The notes: generated by a model not told the origin, from the letters alone. Counted from the stretch's first letter, positions 7,355 through 16,222 are shown. The stretch is DNA of 24,985 nt from Sulfuricella sp. (GCA_019911785.1 JAIOJM010000304.1:1-24985); one strand, 5' to 3'. Program-made: numbers and translations.

Positions 7355-8716
7355 ATGAAATCCTCATCTTTGTGGCTACGCTCATTGTCGATACGCCTGA
7401 CTTATGAATGGCAGCGTCTCGGCGGCTTACGTCCATTAATCCTCAGGCTGGTGGAAATTCAGCGCTCGGAGGGTTGGGCTGGAGTGCGGAAACGTATCTT
7501 CAATTTGACAAAGCGCGCCGCCAGACTCGTAGCGTACGAAGACTCGCAAACGGAAAGTACGGCACAAGGCATAACTACAGGTGCAGGAGCCTTGGTGCCG
7601 GGTGTTCTGCTCATCGGGCACCCTTACGGGATTCTGGGAGTCGGGGAGAATTTACGTGCTATTGCGACTGCCCTTGATACGTCGGGCATCCCATTTCATA
7701 TCTGCAACGCTTTCGAGCCCCAATCCAAACACAATGCGCTACTACAGGATTTTCCATATGGAGGGAAAGTCGCGGCTCTAACTAGCAGATATCGCACCAA
7801 TTTGTTTTGCCTCAACGCCAATGAAATGGGTATGGCGCTTACCTATCTCGGTCCCGATATATTCGATAAGTCCTATAGCATAGCGTGCTGGATGTGGGAG
7901 CTTTCGGAGTTTCCCGACAGATGGACTGGCAATTTTCGTTATGTACAGGAGATATGGGCTCAATCCCGCTTCGTGCAGGAGGCGATTGCCAGAAAGTCAC
8001 CCGTGCCGGTCATTTGGATGCCCCAAGTGGTAGAGCCGGGGGTGGCCGATTCCGGGATTGCCCAGACGCTGGGGGTCCCGAAAAATATGTTCACCTTCCT
8101 GTTCTTCTTCGATTTTACATCCTATATCTCGCGGAAAAATCCAAGGGCTGTCATTGAGGCTTTCCATCTTGCATTCGATGCCAGCGCAAATGAATCTGTT
8201 GCTCTGGTTGTAAAAATGAATGGCATGGACAAATGTATCGATGAGTATCGGAACTTCATGGACAGTATTGGTAGCCCGGATGGTCGCATCATATTTATCG
8301 ACAAGGTGCTCAGTGACCGAGAAATAAAGGGGTTGATCAGTAGCTGCGATGTCTTTGTTTCACTGCATCGATCTGAGGGTTTTGGCCGCGGTATCGCAGA
8401 GGCTATGTACTATGGCAAGCCGACGATTGCCACGGGATATTCTGGCAATATGGATTTCACCAACCACTTCAACAGTTGTTTGGTGGACTATAACATCGTA
8501 CCCGTGCGCAAAGGCGAGTATCCATTTTGGAAGGGGCAATTCTGGGCCGAGCCGGATATTAAGCACGCAGCTTGGTGGATGCGCCGGCTCTATGAGGATC
8601 GTGGTCTATGCGACGCCATAGGGAAGCGGGCCGCAGAAAGTATTCGTGCCACCCACGGAGCGCATGTTGCAGGTATGCGTATGAGAGAAAGACTTGTTGA
8701 AATTAAGACGTTATGA
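7355..8716 (+). CDS. GT4-family glycosyltransferase
   Basis: This 453-residue GT-B glycosyltransferase has the GT4 nucleotide-sugar site EGFGRGIAEAMYYGKPTIAT at about residues 340-359 (E-x7-E). Before it come FFFDFTSYISRKNPRAVIEAF and SDREIKGLISSCDVFVSLHRS, which are typical of the C-terminal Rossmann half. The N-terminal half contains GHPYGILGVGENLRAIATAL and the WMWELSEFP motif seen in glycosyltransferases of rhamnan/O-antigen loci. It has no signal peptide and should act at the cytoplasmic face of the membrane. It starts eight bases after the GT2-WbsX gene and is the last gene of the plus-strand block. The donor sugar is unknown. Confidence 0.85.
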   Translation: MKSSSLWLRSLSIRLTYEWQRLGGLRPLILRLVEIQRSEGWAGVRKRIFNLTKRAARLVAYEDSQTESTAQGITTGAGALVPGVLLIGHPYGILGVGENLRAIATALDTSGIPFHICNAFEPQSKHNALLQDFPYGGKVAALTSRYRTNLFCLNANEMGMALTYLGPDIFDKSYSIACWMWELSEFPDRWTGNFRYVQEIWAQSRFVQEAIARKSPVPVIWMPQVVEPGVADSGIAQTLGVPKNMFTFLFFFDFTSYISRKNPRAVIEAFHLAFDASANESVALVVKMNGMDKCIDEYRNFMDSIGSPDGRIIFIDKVLSDREIKGLISSCDVFVSLHRSEGFGRGIAEAMYYGKPTIATGYSGNMDFTNHFNSCLVDYNIVPVRKGEYPFWKGQFWAEPDIKHAAWWMRRLYEDRGLCDAIGKRAAESIRATHGAHVAGMRMRERLVEIKTL

Positions 8717-8763
8717 GGCCAAGGGCTGAGCCAATACCATATTTTCTGGATGGGTTTTTCAAG

Positions 8764-9618
8764 CTACTCTTTTACCGCGATAATAACGTCTTGAAGGGAA
8801 CCCACAAGTTCTTTTCTTCCGCACCATGAGCCATACGTAATTTCAGTTACGCTCATCCCATTATGTTCGTAGAGACGCCTGACTGCTTGTTCATCGTGAG
8901 CAACTGTAGTTTCCAGCTTGTTATTGTTCGCTATACGACAGGCCTCAGATTCATATATAAATGGAACTTTAATTGTGTTCATTTGCATGTCCATTCTTCT
9001 TAGGGATTCTGGATTTAGCAAAAAATAAGTGGTTACGGAACGCCCCCCTTTTCTGAGAACACGAGCAATTTCGCTAAAGTAGTTTTCCATGTCCTTTGGA
9101 AGCATATGTGTAAAAACTGACGAGAGGAATACTAGGTCAAATGTTTCATCTTCATAGGGGAAACGGTATTCTGATGCTTTCTGTTTCCCTTTAGGGTTGT
9201 AGTGAGCGCTATAAAGATCAGCAAGCTGAAATCGGAAGTTTGGAAATTTCTTATAGTTTTCGGCGCACCATTTTATTCCTTTTGGGACTATATCAATACC
9301 ATCATAGCTGCCATTGCTGTTTAGGTATTTGGCTAGTGCCAAAGCCTTTTGTCCTATTCCACACCCAACATCTAATATATTTTCATTGGGTTTTAGTTGT
9401 GCATGCGCTATCAGGAAATATCGTGTAAATCCTTCGCCAACCATTTTAAATTCTTCTTGAGTGGTTGATCCGTCAAATAACATATTCTTTGGTGGCAAGA
9501 GCACGTCAAAATCGCAGGCGTTGGAATATTCAGAGCTCTCTAGAATTGGCGTGTCCAATTTTTTATCCGAACCCTTCAACGCCAAATATTTATTTATCAA
9601 TAAGTTAAAAATCGCCAT
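8764..9618 (-). CDS. class I SAM-dependent methyltransferase, AT-rich
   Basis: This 284-residue protein has SAM motif I ILDVGCGIGQKAL at about 81-93, an acidic Y-D-G-I-D-I after strand 2, and FDLVFLSSVFTHMLP with VLRKGGR, the normal post-motif blocks of a Methyltransf_11/25 enzyme. ATG 9618 is preferred, ten bases from AGGA; a TTG at 9624 sits too close to it. The DNA is visibly richer in A+T than every neighbour and uses many AAT/AAA/TTT codons, which suggests recent acquisition. It converges on the GT4 gene with a 47-base gap and lies 78 bases after the GT2 gene on the same strand. It probably O-methylates a glycan sugar; the substrate is unknown. Confidence 0.82.
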   Translation of the reverse strand: MAIFNLLINKYLALKGSDKKLDTPILESSEYSNACDFDVLLPPKNMLFDGSTTQEEFKMVGEGFTRYFLIAHAQLKPNENILDVGCGIGQKALALAKYLNSNGSYDGIDIVPKGIKWCAENYKKFPNFRFQLADLYSAHYNPKGKQKASEYRFPYEDETFDLVFLSSVFTHMLPKDMENYFSEIARVLRKGGRSVTTYFLLNPESLRRMDMQMNTIKVPFIYESEACRIANNNKLETTVAHDEQAVRRLYEHNGMSVTEITYGSWCGRKELVGSLQDVIIAVKE

Positions 9619-9696
9619 TATCAAATCATCCTATGGAATTTATTCCGTCACGCCGCCACTTTAGCGCCCGTTGAGGAAGGCCATATCATAACATTG

Positions 9697-10725
9697 TCAG
9701 TTGTGCCGGACTTCCGGCAGGCCATGTCGCCAGAGCATTTCCAGTTTCCATGGCCAGCAACGGAAAGGGCCAAGGAAGTGGGCGAGTGTGATTTTGCGGC
9801 TGGATTGAACCAGTTTTCGAAGTGCAAACAGGTGTCTGCGCTCACCCCACAGGGTGGGTAGCAACGGTGCGTAGATGATGTGCCATAGGCTAATGTTACG
9901 TTTGAGCACCGCAAGCAATAACCCCTCCAGATGCAGCAGGATAAGATGCAGGGGGAATAGAAAAGCGAACAATAGCGTTGGATAGGTGATGATGAGGGTA
10001 TAGGTTTTGTTGCGTTCCGTCAGTGTGCGTCGCTTCAGGGTAGTCACCAGACGCTGCTCTGTGGTGACCTTGCCGCCGCCAAAACTCTGCCCCACCCAAT
10101 GTCTAAAGCCTGAATCTGCAACAACCCGAACTGAATGCCCGGCCAGGCGGGCACGGCAGCATAGGTAAAGATCCTCTCCGATGGATCCAAACCATTCTGG
10201 AAAGCCACCCAATTCGTCCCATAATGTTGTCGACATCCAGAGGCAGGCTCCCATAACCAGTCCGACCTCGCCCCGATGTGGGTTCATGTTCGGCACGGGG
10301 TTGAGGAAGGGGTCGAGCAGGCTGCCGATGTCCAGTAATTCACCGGTTTCGGCATCGAACTGGGGAAGGCCGAGTATGGCTGGCTGATCCAGCCGCTCTG
10401 CTTCGATAAGCAGGGTTTGCAGGGCATCCGGGTAAAGCGCCGCGTCGTTGTTGAGCAGCAGCAGGTACTTGCCCTTGGCTGCGGCTACCATGCGGTTGTT
10501 GGCGACGCAGAATCCGACGTTCTCCGAGCTTTCAATCAGCTTTACGTCTGGGTAACGGCTACGGATATAGGCTGCCGAACCGTCGCTGGAGGCATCGTCA
10601 TGGACCAGGATTTCCACCGGGATACGGCCTTCCTGTTCCAGCACCGAACGCAGGCAGTCGTCGATCACCTCCATGCCGTTGTAGTTGGCGATGCACACCG
10701 AAATGATGGGGCTTGTATCCGTCAT
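9697..10725 (-). CDS. GT2-family glycosyltransferase (rhamnosyltransferase-like) with C-terminal membrane segment
   Basis: This 342-residue protein opens with a GT-A core: ISVCIANYNGMEVIDDCLRS, HDDASSDGS, LLLNNDAALYPDAL, and GSIGEDLYLCCRARLAGH as the acceptor/catalytic region. A hydrophobic stretch (IITYPTLLFAFLFPLHLILL) follows near residue 270 and should anchor it to the membrane. The start at 10725 gives an ATGA overlap with the epimerase stop (10722-10724); an in-frame start at 10884 would lie inside the epimerase and adds 53 residues of non-conserved sequence. The gene forms an overlapping trio with the epimerase and the GT4 gene. The resemblance is to WbbL-like rhamnosyltransferases, but the sugar is not certain. 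Confidence 0.85.
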   Translation of the reverse strand: MTDTSPIISVCIANYNGMEVIDDCLRSVLEQEGRIPVEILVHDDASSDGSAAYIRSRYPDVKLIESSENVGFCVANNRMVAAAKGKYLLLLNNDAALYPDALQTLLIEAERLDQPAILGLPQFDAETGELLDIGSLLDPFLNPVPNMNPHRGEVGLVMGACLWMSTTLWDELGGFPEWFGSIGEDLYLCCRARLAGHSVRVVADSGFRHWVGQSFGGGKVTTEQRLVTTLKRRTLTERNKTYTLIITYPTLLFAFLFPLHLILLHLEGLLLAVLKRNISLWHIIYAPLLPTLWGERRHLFALRKLVQSSRKITLAHFLGPFRCWPWKLEMLWRHGLPEVRHN

Positions 10726-11582
10726 GCCTGCTGCAGCCATTCCCAAGTGCGCGCTACGCCGTCCGCCATCCCAACACCGGGTTGCCAGCCCAGTCGGGTA
10801 TTCAGGCGGGAGTTGTCCAGCACCACGGCGCGGACGTCTATGCCTCTTCCTGGCCGGCAAATCGTCCTCAGTTCCTTGCCGCACATCGCCTCGACAATGT
10901 GCCGTACCTGATTGATGCTGTAGCCAATGCCGCTACCGAGGTTGTAGGTGCCTGAATCTTGCGGCAGATCGATGAAGCGCATGCAGGCATCGACGATATC
11001 GTCGATGTAGATGAAATCACGAATATTTTCACCATCACCCCAGATTTCCAGCGGGGTGCCGACGCGAACGCATTCCAGCATGGTGCGCACCAGTCCAAAG
11101 CCGCTTTTAGGCATCTGGCCCGGCCCGTAGGCGTTCGAGGGACGAAGGATGGTGACGGCATGGCCCCGGGCGCGAAAGGCTTGGCAGAAGGCTTCCTGAG
11201 ATGCCTTGCCTGCGCCGTGGTTGGAAAGTGGCGCGATCGGGGTGTCTTCTGTAACGGGCAGCCGGTCAGGATTGCCGTAAACGGTGCCGCCGGAGGAAAA
11301 GAAAATCAGATGGGTTTCCGGCTGATTTTGCATCAATTCCAGCAGGCGCAAGGTCAAGGCGAGGTTGCCCAGTTCCAGGCTTGGATGGGTGGCCGATGAG
11401 CCTGGGGTGGTGGCGGAGGCCAAGTGGATCACCGTGCCGCATTGGGGCAACACATTTTCCAGCCGTTCCGCGTCATGACGTCCAAGAATGTGCGCGGTTC
11501 TTTTTTCCTGTTCCAGGCGCCTGGCTAATGCGCTGCCGATGAAGCCGGCGCCGCCGAGCAGCAACACGTCCTCGCGGCTCAC
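10722..11582 (-). CDS. NAD-dependent epimerase/dehydratase (extended SDR) with His in place of the catalytic Tyr
   Basis: This 286-residue SDR has the dinucleotide motif GGAGFIGS at 10-17, a VIHLAS stretch, FFSSGGTVYG at about 94-103 supplying the catalytic Ser/Thr, and NAYGPGQ. The YxxxK position reads H122-G-A-G-K126, so the expected tyrosine is His (CAC in the gene). GTG at 11582 is chosen because it makes a GTGA overlap with the GT4 stop; the longer frame to 11633 lies inside that gene. By family it should make or alter a nucleotide-sugar such as a UDP-hexose for the adjoining transferases. With the changed residue the activity may be altered or lost. Confidence 0.8.
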   Translation of the reverse strand: MSREDVLLLGGAGFIGSALARRLEQEKRTAHILGRHDAERLENVLPQCGTVIHLASATTPGSSATHPSLELGNLALTLRLLELMQNQPETHLIFFSSGGTVYGNPDRLPVTEDTPIAPLSNHGAGKASQEAFCQAFRARGHAVTILRPSNAYGPGQMPKSGFGLVRTMLECVRVGTPLEIWGDGENIRDFIYIDDIVDACMRFIDLPQDSGTYNLGSGIGYSINQVRHIVEAMCGKELRTICRPGRGIDVRAVVLDNSRLNTRLGWQPGVGMADGVARTWEWLQQA

Positions 11583-12688
11583 GATTTGCGCTCCAGCAGA
11601 CGGTGGTAGGCAGAGACGTAGCGACCGGCACAATCATCCCAAGTGCCGATGTTCGCCTTGATCCAGATGCGGGCTGCTTTCCCGGTTTCTTGATTGTGAC
11701 TGGGTATTTCCAGAATCGCCAGGGATTCGCGGAATTCGTCGGCAGAATTGACCAGCCAGCCGGTCTGGCGGTGGCGGATGATGTCGCGGTGGGCGGGGAG
11801 ATTGGAGGCGATTACCGGCAGGCCGGCTGCCATGGCCTCCAGCATCACTTGGGGGCGGCCTTCGTCATGGCTGCTCAGGGTGATGAGTCCGGCGGCTTGG
11901 GGAAACCAGTTTGCCAGCAGCTCGGCAGGGTGGGTTGGGCCGTGATAAACGATCCAGGACGGCAGCGTCATTTCTTCCTGCATCGGGCCGAACAGGTGCA
12001 GCAGCCGGTCTTGTCCGAACAATCCCTCGCCCCAGGCAAACAGGTCTCCGAGCTTGTTTCTGGTCAGGCGCGTAACTGTCAGCCAATGGTGCTTGCCGTC
12101 GTTTGGTAATGCGCGTTGCATCTTGAACCAGGGGTCATCCACGCCGAAGGAGATGGGCCGGATTTCGGCTAGGTCGCCGAAAGCACTTTCCAGCGTCGGG
12201 CGCATCCACTCGGCATTGGGGGCGAGGATAACCCGTCTCTGCCGGAAAACGGCACGCAGCAATGTTTTCATGCCGGGCAGGCGCAACAGGGCGAAGTCAC
12301 TGCCGAGTACACTGACAACGGCTGGGGTTTTTGTGCCCCAAAGCGGCAGGGCGTTTTGTAGCCAGTTGACGTGGATGAGATCCGGATTCTGGCGCCGGTA
12401 GACTCGCGCGAGGCGCAAGAGCAATCTGGCCACGGTGCTGGCTGAGAGCCATTTGCTGGTGCGCAGCAGATGCGCAATGCCCCCTTGCTGGGACAGATTT
12501 TTGAGCCACGCGGCATCGTTGGAGCTGGCGGCGTTGCCGACACTGGGGGGGAGGTCACCCGGCGGTGCCCACAGGGAAAGTTCGACTTCCTGCTGCCGCG
12601 CCAATGCGGTAGTGAGGTTGGCGATGAAGCGTCCGCGCCAGTCCTCGGCGTTCTCCGGGTACGAGGTGCTGACCATCAGGACATTCAA
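11579..12688 (-). CDS. GT4-family glycosyltransferase
   Basis: This 369-residue GT-B enzyme starts with MNVLMVSTSYPEN and the RGRFIANLTTALA helix. It has DLIHVNWLQNALP at about 103-115 and the GT4 motif E276-GRPQVML-E284-AMAAGLPVIAS near the C terminus, followed by the TGWLV and LA..LE segments usual for the family. No membrane segment is evident. It is the first gene of the trio GT4-epimerase-GT2, which overlap by four bases at each junction and so form one translational unit. A 111-base gap with an inverted repeat separates it from the next upstream gene. The donor sugar is unknown. Confidence 0.87.
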   Translation of the reverse strand: MNVLMVSTSYPENAEDWRGRFIANLTTALARQQEVELSLWAPPGDLPPSVGNAASSNDAAWLKNLSQQGGIAHLLRTSKWLSASTVARLLLRLARVYRRQNPDLIHVNWLQNALPLWGTKTPAVVSVLGSDFALLRLPGMKTLLRAVFRQRRVILAPNAEWMRPTLESAFGDLAEIRPISFGVDDPWFKMQRALPNDGKHHWLTVTRLTRNKLGDLFAWGEGLFGQDRLLHLFGPMQEEMTLPSWIVYHGPTHPAELLANWFPQAAGLITLSSHDEGRPQVMLEAMAAGLPVIASNLPAHRDIIRHRQTGWLVNSADEFRESLAILEIPSHNQETGKAARIWIKANIGTWDDCAGRYVSAYHRLLERKS

Positions 12689-12737
12689 CTAATCACCTTC
12701 GTGTTTAACGTGAGCGTCGTGAAGCGACACCTCATCA

Positions 12738-12759
12738 CTCTCCCCCTTCTGGGGGAGAG
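12738..12759. repeat. short perfect inverted repeat (9-bp arms) between two glycosyltransferase genes
   Basis: CTCTCCCCC (12738-12746) and GGGGGAGAG (12751-12759) flank TTCT. The rest of the 111-base gap is unremarkable. No T-run follows on either strand, so it is not a classical terminator. It resembles the C-rich/G-rich palindromes that are scattered between genes in many proteobacteria. Confidence 0.5.
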
Positions 12760-12799
12760 GTAGGAGAAAGGGAACGGACTTGGTGAGAAGCGATGTTCA

Positions 12800-13720
12800 T
12801 TATTCGGGGAGGCGCTTCTCGCCATGCCCGTTGGACTGATCGATATCCTTGTAATGCAAAGCGGAAATCTGCTCTGACACGATGCCGATCAAAAAGGTGA
12901 GGATCGCCGAAATGAACAGCAAGGCGCTCATGTTGGTGAAGCGCCCGGCGGTCAGATAGGTATAGAGGTAGTAGCACACGCCTGTCCAGAAGAAGGCTGC
13001 ACTGATGGGGATGAATAATTTCTGCGGGGAGTAGAGCGTGCCGACCTTGATGATGATCAGCATGAACCGCACGCCATCGCGTATCGGCCGGATATGGCTC
13101 TTGCCGGTCGAGCGCCGGGGAGTGTCGATAGGTACATAGCTGACGTCGAAGCCGGCGCGGAAAAAGCTCATGGTGATGGTGGTCGGGTAGGAAAAGCCAT
13201 TCGGCAGGAGGTACAGGAATTTACGGAACTTGTCTGCCTTGACGATCCGGAAACCCGAGGTCAGGTCCTCTACGGGTTGCTGCACCATCCAGGAGGCGAA
13301 ACGGCTGAACAAGTCGTTGGCCACTGCTCGATGCATACCGGCCTGGGAACCGCTGGTTCGCGCCCCGACCACCATGTCGTAGCCCTCGTTGAACCGCTCA
13401 AGCAGCCGGGGAATATCCTCCGGTTTGTGCTGACCATCCGCGTCCATGAAAATCAATATCTCGCTAGTTGCTGCGCGAGCGCCGCTCTTGATGGCAGCGC
13501 CATTTCCCTTAGGGTAGGGATGGGAAATGATTTTTATCTGATGGGATTTGCAAATGGAAGCAGTGCCATCGGTCGAGCCATCATCCACCACGATGATTTC
13601 CGTTCCATCCGGAAGGTAATCAGTCAGCACCGGTAATAGCTTGGCAAGCCCATCGGCCTCGTTACGTGCTGGAATGATCACCGAGTGTTTTCTGATTCGG
13701 GTTTCATCTGTTGTTTGCAT
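12800..13720 (-). CDS. DPM1/GtrB-like GT2 glycosyltransferase with two C-terminal membrane helices
   Basis: This 306-residue protein has a GT-A domain like polyprenyl-phosphate sugar synthases: SVIIPARNEADGLAKLL, EIIVVDDGSTDGT at 41-53, GNGAAIKSG and the metal motif D93-A-D95-GQH, then DLTSGFR. After about residue 230 there are two hydrophobic helices (IPISAAFFWTGVCYYLYTYL and LLFISAILTFLIGIV). Such enzymes transfer a sugar to undecaprenyl phosphate at the cytoplasmic face, giving donors for GT-C transferases on the outer face. It overlaps the end of the GT-C-like gene by 17 bases, so the two are probably coupled. This makes a lipid-sugar synthase plus GT-C transferase pair a reasonable inference. 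Confidence 0.85.
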   Translation of the reverse strand: MQTTDETRIRKHSVIIPARNEADGLAKLLPVLTDYLPDGTEIIVVDDGSTDGTASICKSHQIKIISHPYPKGNGAAIKSGARAATSEILIFMDADGQHKPEDIPRLLERFNEGYDMVVGARTSGSQAGMHRAVANDLFSRFASWMVQQPVEDLTSGFRIVKADKFRKFLYLLPNGFSYPTTITMSFFRAGFDVSYVPIDTPRRSTGKSHIRPIRDGVRFMLIIIKVGTLYSPQKLFIPISAAFFWTGVCYYLYTYLTAGRFTNMSALLFISAILTFLIGIVSEQISALHYKDIDQSNGHGEKRLPE

Positions 13721-15614
13721 TTGACTTCACGTTTCCCAGTTTTTGGCTTAATTGCGCGACATCGGCCCAGTTGCGAGGGGGGATACGCATACGGGCCAGA
13801 GCCGAAAATTCCCGGTTTGCCTGTTCCTGGTCACCCGATGTAAGCAAAAGCTGGATGAGGTTCACGCGTAGCGGTATGTCATCAGGGGCACTACCAACTG
13901 CAGCCCTGGCGTAGTTGAGCCCTAAAGACAGAGAGCCGATCTTCGCCACGGCATAATCCATAGCTACAGCATAAATCATACCCCGTATTGAATCCTTTGC
14001 CGCCGGGTTGGAGAGTGCAGCGTCGAGAAGCGCCTGGACTTCGGCGTCGTCCAGACATAATCGATTTTCGATCAGCAATTCAGACAGGCTCTGCACCACA
14101 CTACGATCTCCAGGAGGGAAGGGGGTGGCGGCAAAGCGCTCGCGCAAAGCAATCTGCAGGTCTGCATCCTTTGGCGCTCTGGCTAGGCAATTCAGATACA
14201 GCTGGCCGATCAGCGCTGCCTTGTTGTTGCGATCAAGCTCTGCGGCGCGTCTGAAATGAAAGCGGGCCGTCTGGTAGGCAAGGCTGTTGCCACCATTGGC
14301 GCTCAAAATTGTTCTTTCCATGAGCACAACTCCAGCTTCGTAGTTAGCTCGTGCCGAGTTGGGGTGAATCGTGGCTTCCAGCTGCGTACGCCGGTATTCA
14401 TCTCCCCATTGGTTGGCCCGTAATGTCGTGACCAGGGCGCAGAAAAAGACAAAACTTGCGGCCAGCACCAGTCTGGGAACTTTACCCTGTTTTTGCTGTT
14501 GTGGAGGAAATAGCAGCGCGGACAGCCAGAGCAGAATGCCTAGTGAAGCAAGGTAGTTGCGGTGTTCGTAGGCAATTTCCAGTGGCAGGAGAGTTGATTC
14601 GAGCGCGTGCGCTGCCAGGAACCAGGCTACGGCGAAGGCAAACAGGGGCGACCGCCGGCGCAGATGGATGGCGAGCGCAATGAGAAACGCCCACCCGATA
14701 ATAGCCAGCAGTGTTTGCGGTGGCGATAGCAAGCCGTGTGAAATTGTGAAATCATCGTGATGGAGGCTGAAGAGGTCCGGCCACGGTAGGAACATCTGCA
14801 GCAGATAAAACCACAGCACTCTGGCCTCGGTCAGCAGTCGTTCGGCAGGCCCGAAATCGCGAAACCTGTAGCCGCTTGCCAATAGATCCCACTTTGCTAT
14901 GAGTACGGAGGCAACAGCAATGCCCAGAATTAACACTATAGGCCGCGATATCCTTGGGGGAACCGATCGGAAACCATCTAGAACCAGCCATTCGAGAATA
15001 AGAATAAACAGGGGCAAGAGCAGTGCTGTTTCCTTGGATAGAATTGCCATTGGCCAGCATGCCAGCAGACTGACCGCGATTGCGATCCAGCCACGGCTCC
15101 CCGCCGTTTGTCTACCGTATAGGTACAGGCAGAGTGCTGCAAGCGTGAAAAAAGTCGCCAGGCTCGTCATGCGCTGCACCACGAACAGTACCGGTGCCAG
15201 ATTGATGGGGTGAAGCAGCCAGACTGCCGTCATCCACAAGGCTGCTGGAAATGAATTGCTGCCGCCTGCGATGCGTGGACACAGTTGTCGCGCCAGAACG
15301 AAAATCAGCCCGCCATTGGCTAAGTGGATCAGTAGGTTGATAAGCTTGAAATAAAAGGGGTCTGCGCCTAAGAAACGCAGATTGAGGGCGAAGCTCGCCA
15401 TGCTTATAGGGCGCCCGAGTGGGCTCGCGACACCGTTTGAGCTGGCGGAAATCAGGCTGGAAAAGGATCCGTCGAAAAGCTGTAGCGAGGGGTTATCGAC
15501 AATGCTGGGTTTGTCATCGAAAAAAAAATTACCAGAGAGTCCTGGATAAAATATGAACGTCACGATGGTGATCAGTGCCACCGCACAAAACCATCTAAAT
15601 AACAAAGTTCTCAA
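13704..15614 (-). CDS. GT-C/TMTC-like polytopic membrane protein with C-terminal TPR-like region
   Basis: This 636-residue protein has about ten hydrophobic segments in its first 400 residues. The first outer loop reads FFFDDKPSIVDNPSL with the acidic pair D33-D34, like the DD motif of TMTC and other GT-C transferases that use polyprenyl-phosphate sugars. The C-terminal 220 residues are soluble and helical, with TPR-like units (ARFHFRRAAELDRNNKAAL, GLNYARAAVGSAPDDIPLR). The start is TTG 15614, eight bases after AAGGAG. It lies directly downstream of the pilin gene, beyond a terminator, on the same strand. This position recalls TfpO/TfpW pilin transferases of Pseudomonas. Transferase function is inferred from topology and motif only. 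Confidence 0.7.
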   Translation of the reverse strand: MRTLLFRWFCAVALITIVTFIFYPGLSGNFFFDDKPSIVDNPSLQLFDGSFSSLISASSNGVASPLGRPISMASFALNLRFLGADPFYFKLINLLIHLANGGLIFVLARQLCPRIAGGSNSFPAALWMTAVWLLHPINLAPVLFVVQRMTSLATFFTLAALCLYLYGRQTAGSRGWIAIAVSLLACWPMAILSKETALLLPLFILILEWLVLDGFRSVPPRISRPIVLILGIAVASVLIAKWDLLASGYRFRDFGPAERLLTEARVLWFYLLQMFLPWPDLFSLHHDDFTISHGLLSPPQTLLAIIGWAFLIALAIHLRRRSPLFAFAVAWFLAAHALESTLLPLEIAYEHRNYLASLGILLWLSALLFPPQQQKQGKVPRLVLAASFVFFCALVTTLRANQWGDEYRRTQLEATIHPNSARANYEAGVVLMERTILSANGGNSLAYQTARFHFRRAAELDRNNKAALIGQLYLNCLARAPKDADLQIALRERFAATPFPPGDRSVVQSLSELLIENRLCLDDAEVQALLDAALSNPAAKDSIRGMIYAVAMDYAVAKIGSLSLGLNYARAAVGSAPDDIPLRVNLIQLLLTSGDQEQANREFSALARMRIPPRNWADVAQLSQKLGNVKSNANNR

Positions 15615-15715
15615 TATCCATTCTCCTTATAAGAGCATTTTACCTGGCCCAGAAAACGATATTGATGGAACGGTGAAATCTTTGAAGCCGGATTGACACA
15701 CATCACCTCAAAGAA

Positions 15716-15748
15716 AAAGAGCGTTCCACAGTTTGTGGAACGCTCTTT
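15716..15748 (-). terminator. intrinsic terminator of the pilin gene
   Basis: A perfect 15-bp stem (15716-15730 with 15734-15748) closes a 3-base loop. Read on the minus strand it is followed by a T-rich tail (TTCTTTG). It begins about 20 bases beyond the pilin stop. It should end most pilin transcripts and limit readthrough into the GT-C gene. Confidence 0.85.
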
Positions 15749-15767
15749 AAAACGTTATGAACCTAGG

Positions 15768-16193
15768 TTAACGGCAGTTCGCTGGCAGGTATTTTTTGTC
15801 AATGCTGCCGGTACATACCCATGTCACTACGCCATCCGTACCCGCTGTGCCTGTAAGGACAACGTTAGCGCCGCTTATCTTGGGTTCTTTGGCAGAGGCT
15901 ACCGCTGTAATCACGCCTACCGTATCACTTGTCTTGGTGTATGTCACGGATGCAACGTAAGGGGAGGCTTGAGCGGCCACCCCGGCAGAGGCTGCAACTG
16001 GCATGTGGCCAAGAGTTTGGTAGGCTTCCGCAACTGCAGTCTTGCCGCCGGAGGCGGCCAAGACGACTTCACTTGTTTTGGCGCGGACGGTGTAGTCCTG
16101 ATAAGCAGGGAGTGCCACCGCAGCCAGAATACCGATAATCGCGATCACGATCATCAGTTCGATCAGGGTGAAACCTTGTTGGATTTTTTTCAT
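15768..16193 (-). CDS. pilA: type IV pilin major subunit (PilA/PilE family)
   Basis: This 141-residue prepilin has a class III signal: the short basic leader MKKIQQG, then F8-TLIE with Glu at mature position 5, and the long hydrophobic helix [17 protein letters not shown]. PilD should cleave after Gly7 and N-methylate Phe8. Two cysteines near the end (C127 and C140) form the usual D-region disulfide loop. It is the size of a major pilin. AAAGGAG lies six bases before the ATG. A sigma-54 promoter and a possible leader hairpin lie upstream and a strong terminator downstream, so it is a monocistronic, RpoN-controlled gene. No other pilus assembly genes are in the window. Confidence 0.93.
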   Translation of the reverse strand: MKKIQQGFTLIELMIVIAIIGILAAVALPAYQDYTVRAKTSEVVLAASGGKTAVAEAYQTLGHMPVAASAGVAAQASPYVASVTYTKTSDTVGVITAVASAKEPKISGANVVLTGTAGTDGVVTWVCTGSIDKKYLPANCR

Positions 16194-16222
16194 GTCGAGC
16201 TCCTTTGTTGAATGATTATACT

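Noticed and set aside
8717..8763. Possible terminator between the convergent GT4 and methyltransferase genes
   Set aside because: The 47 bases contain only very short complementary stretches; no stable stem followed by T's was found.
10417..11399. Plus-strand frames of 146-164 codons antisense to the GT2 and epimerase genes
   Set aside because: The minus strand holds enzymes with clear motifs and overlapping starts and stops; these frames have no domain.
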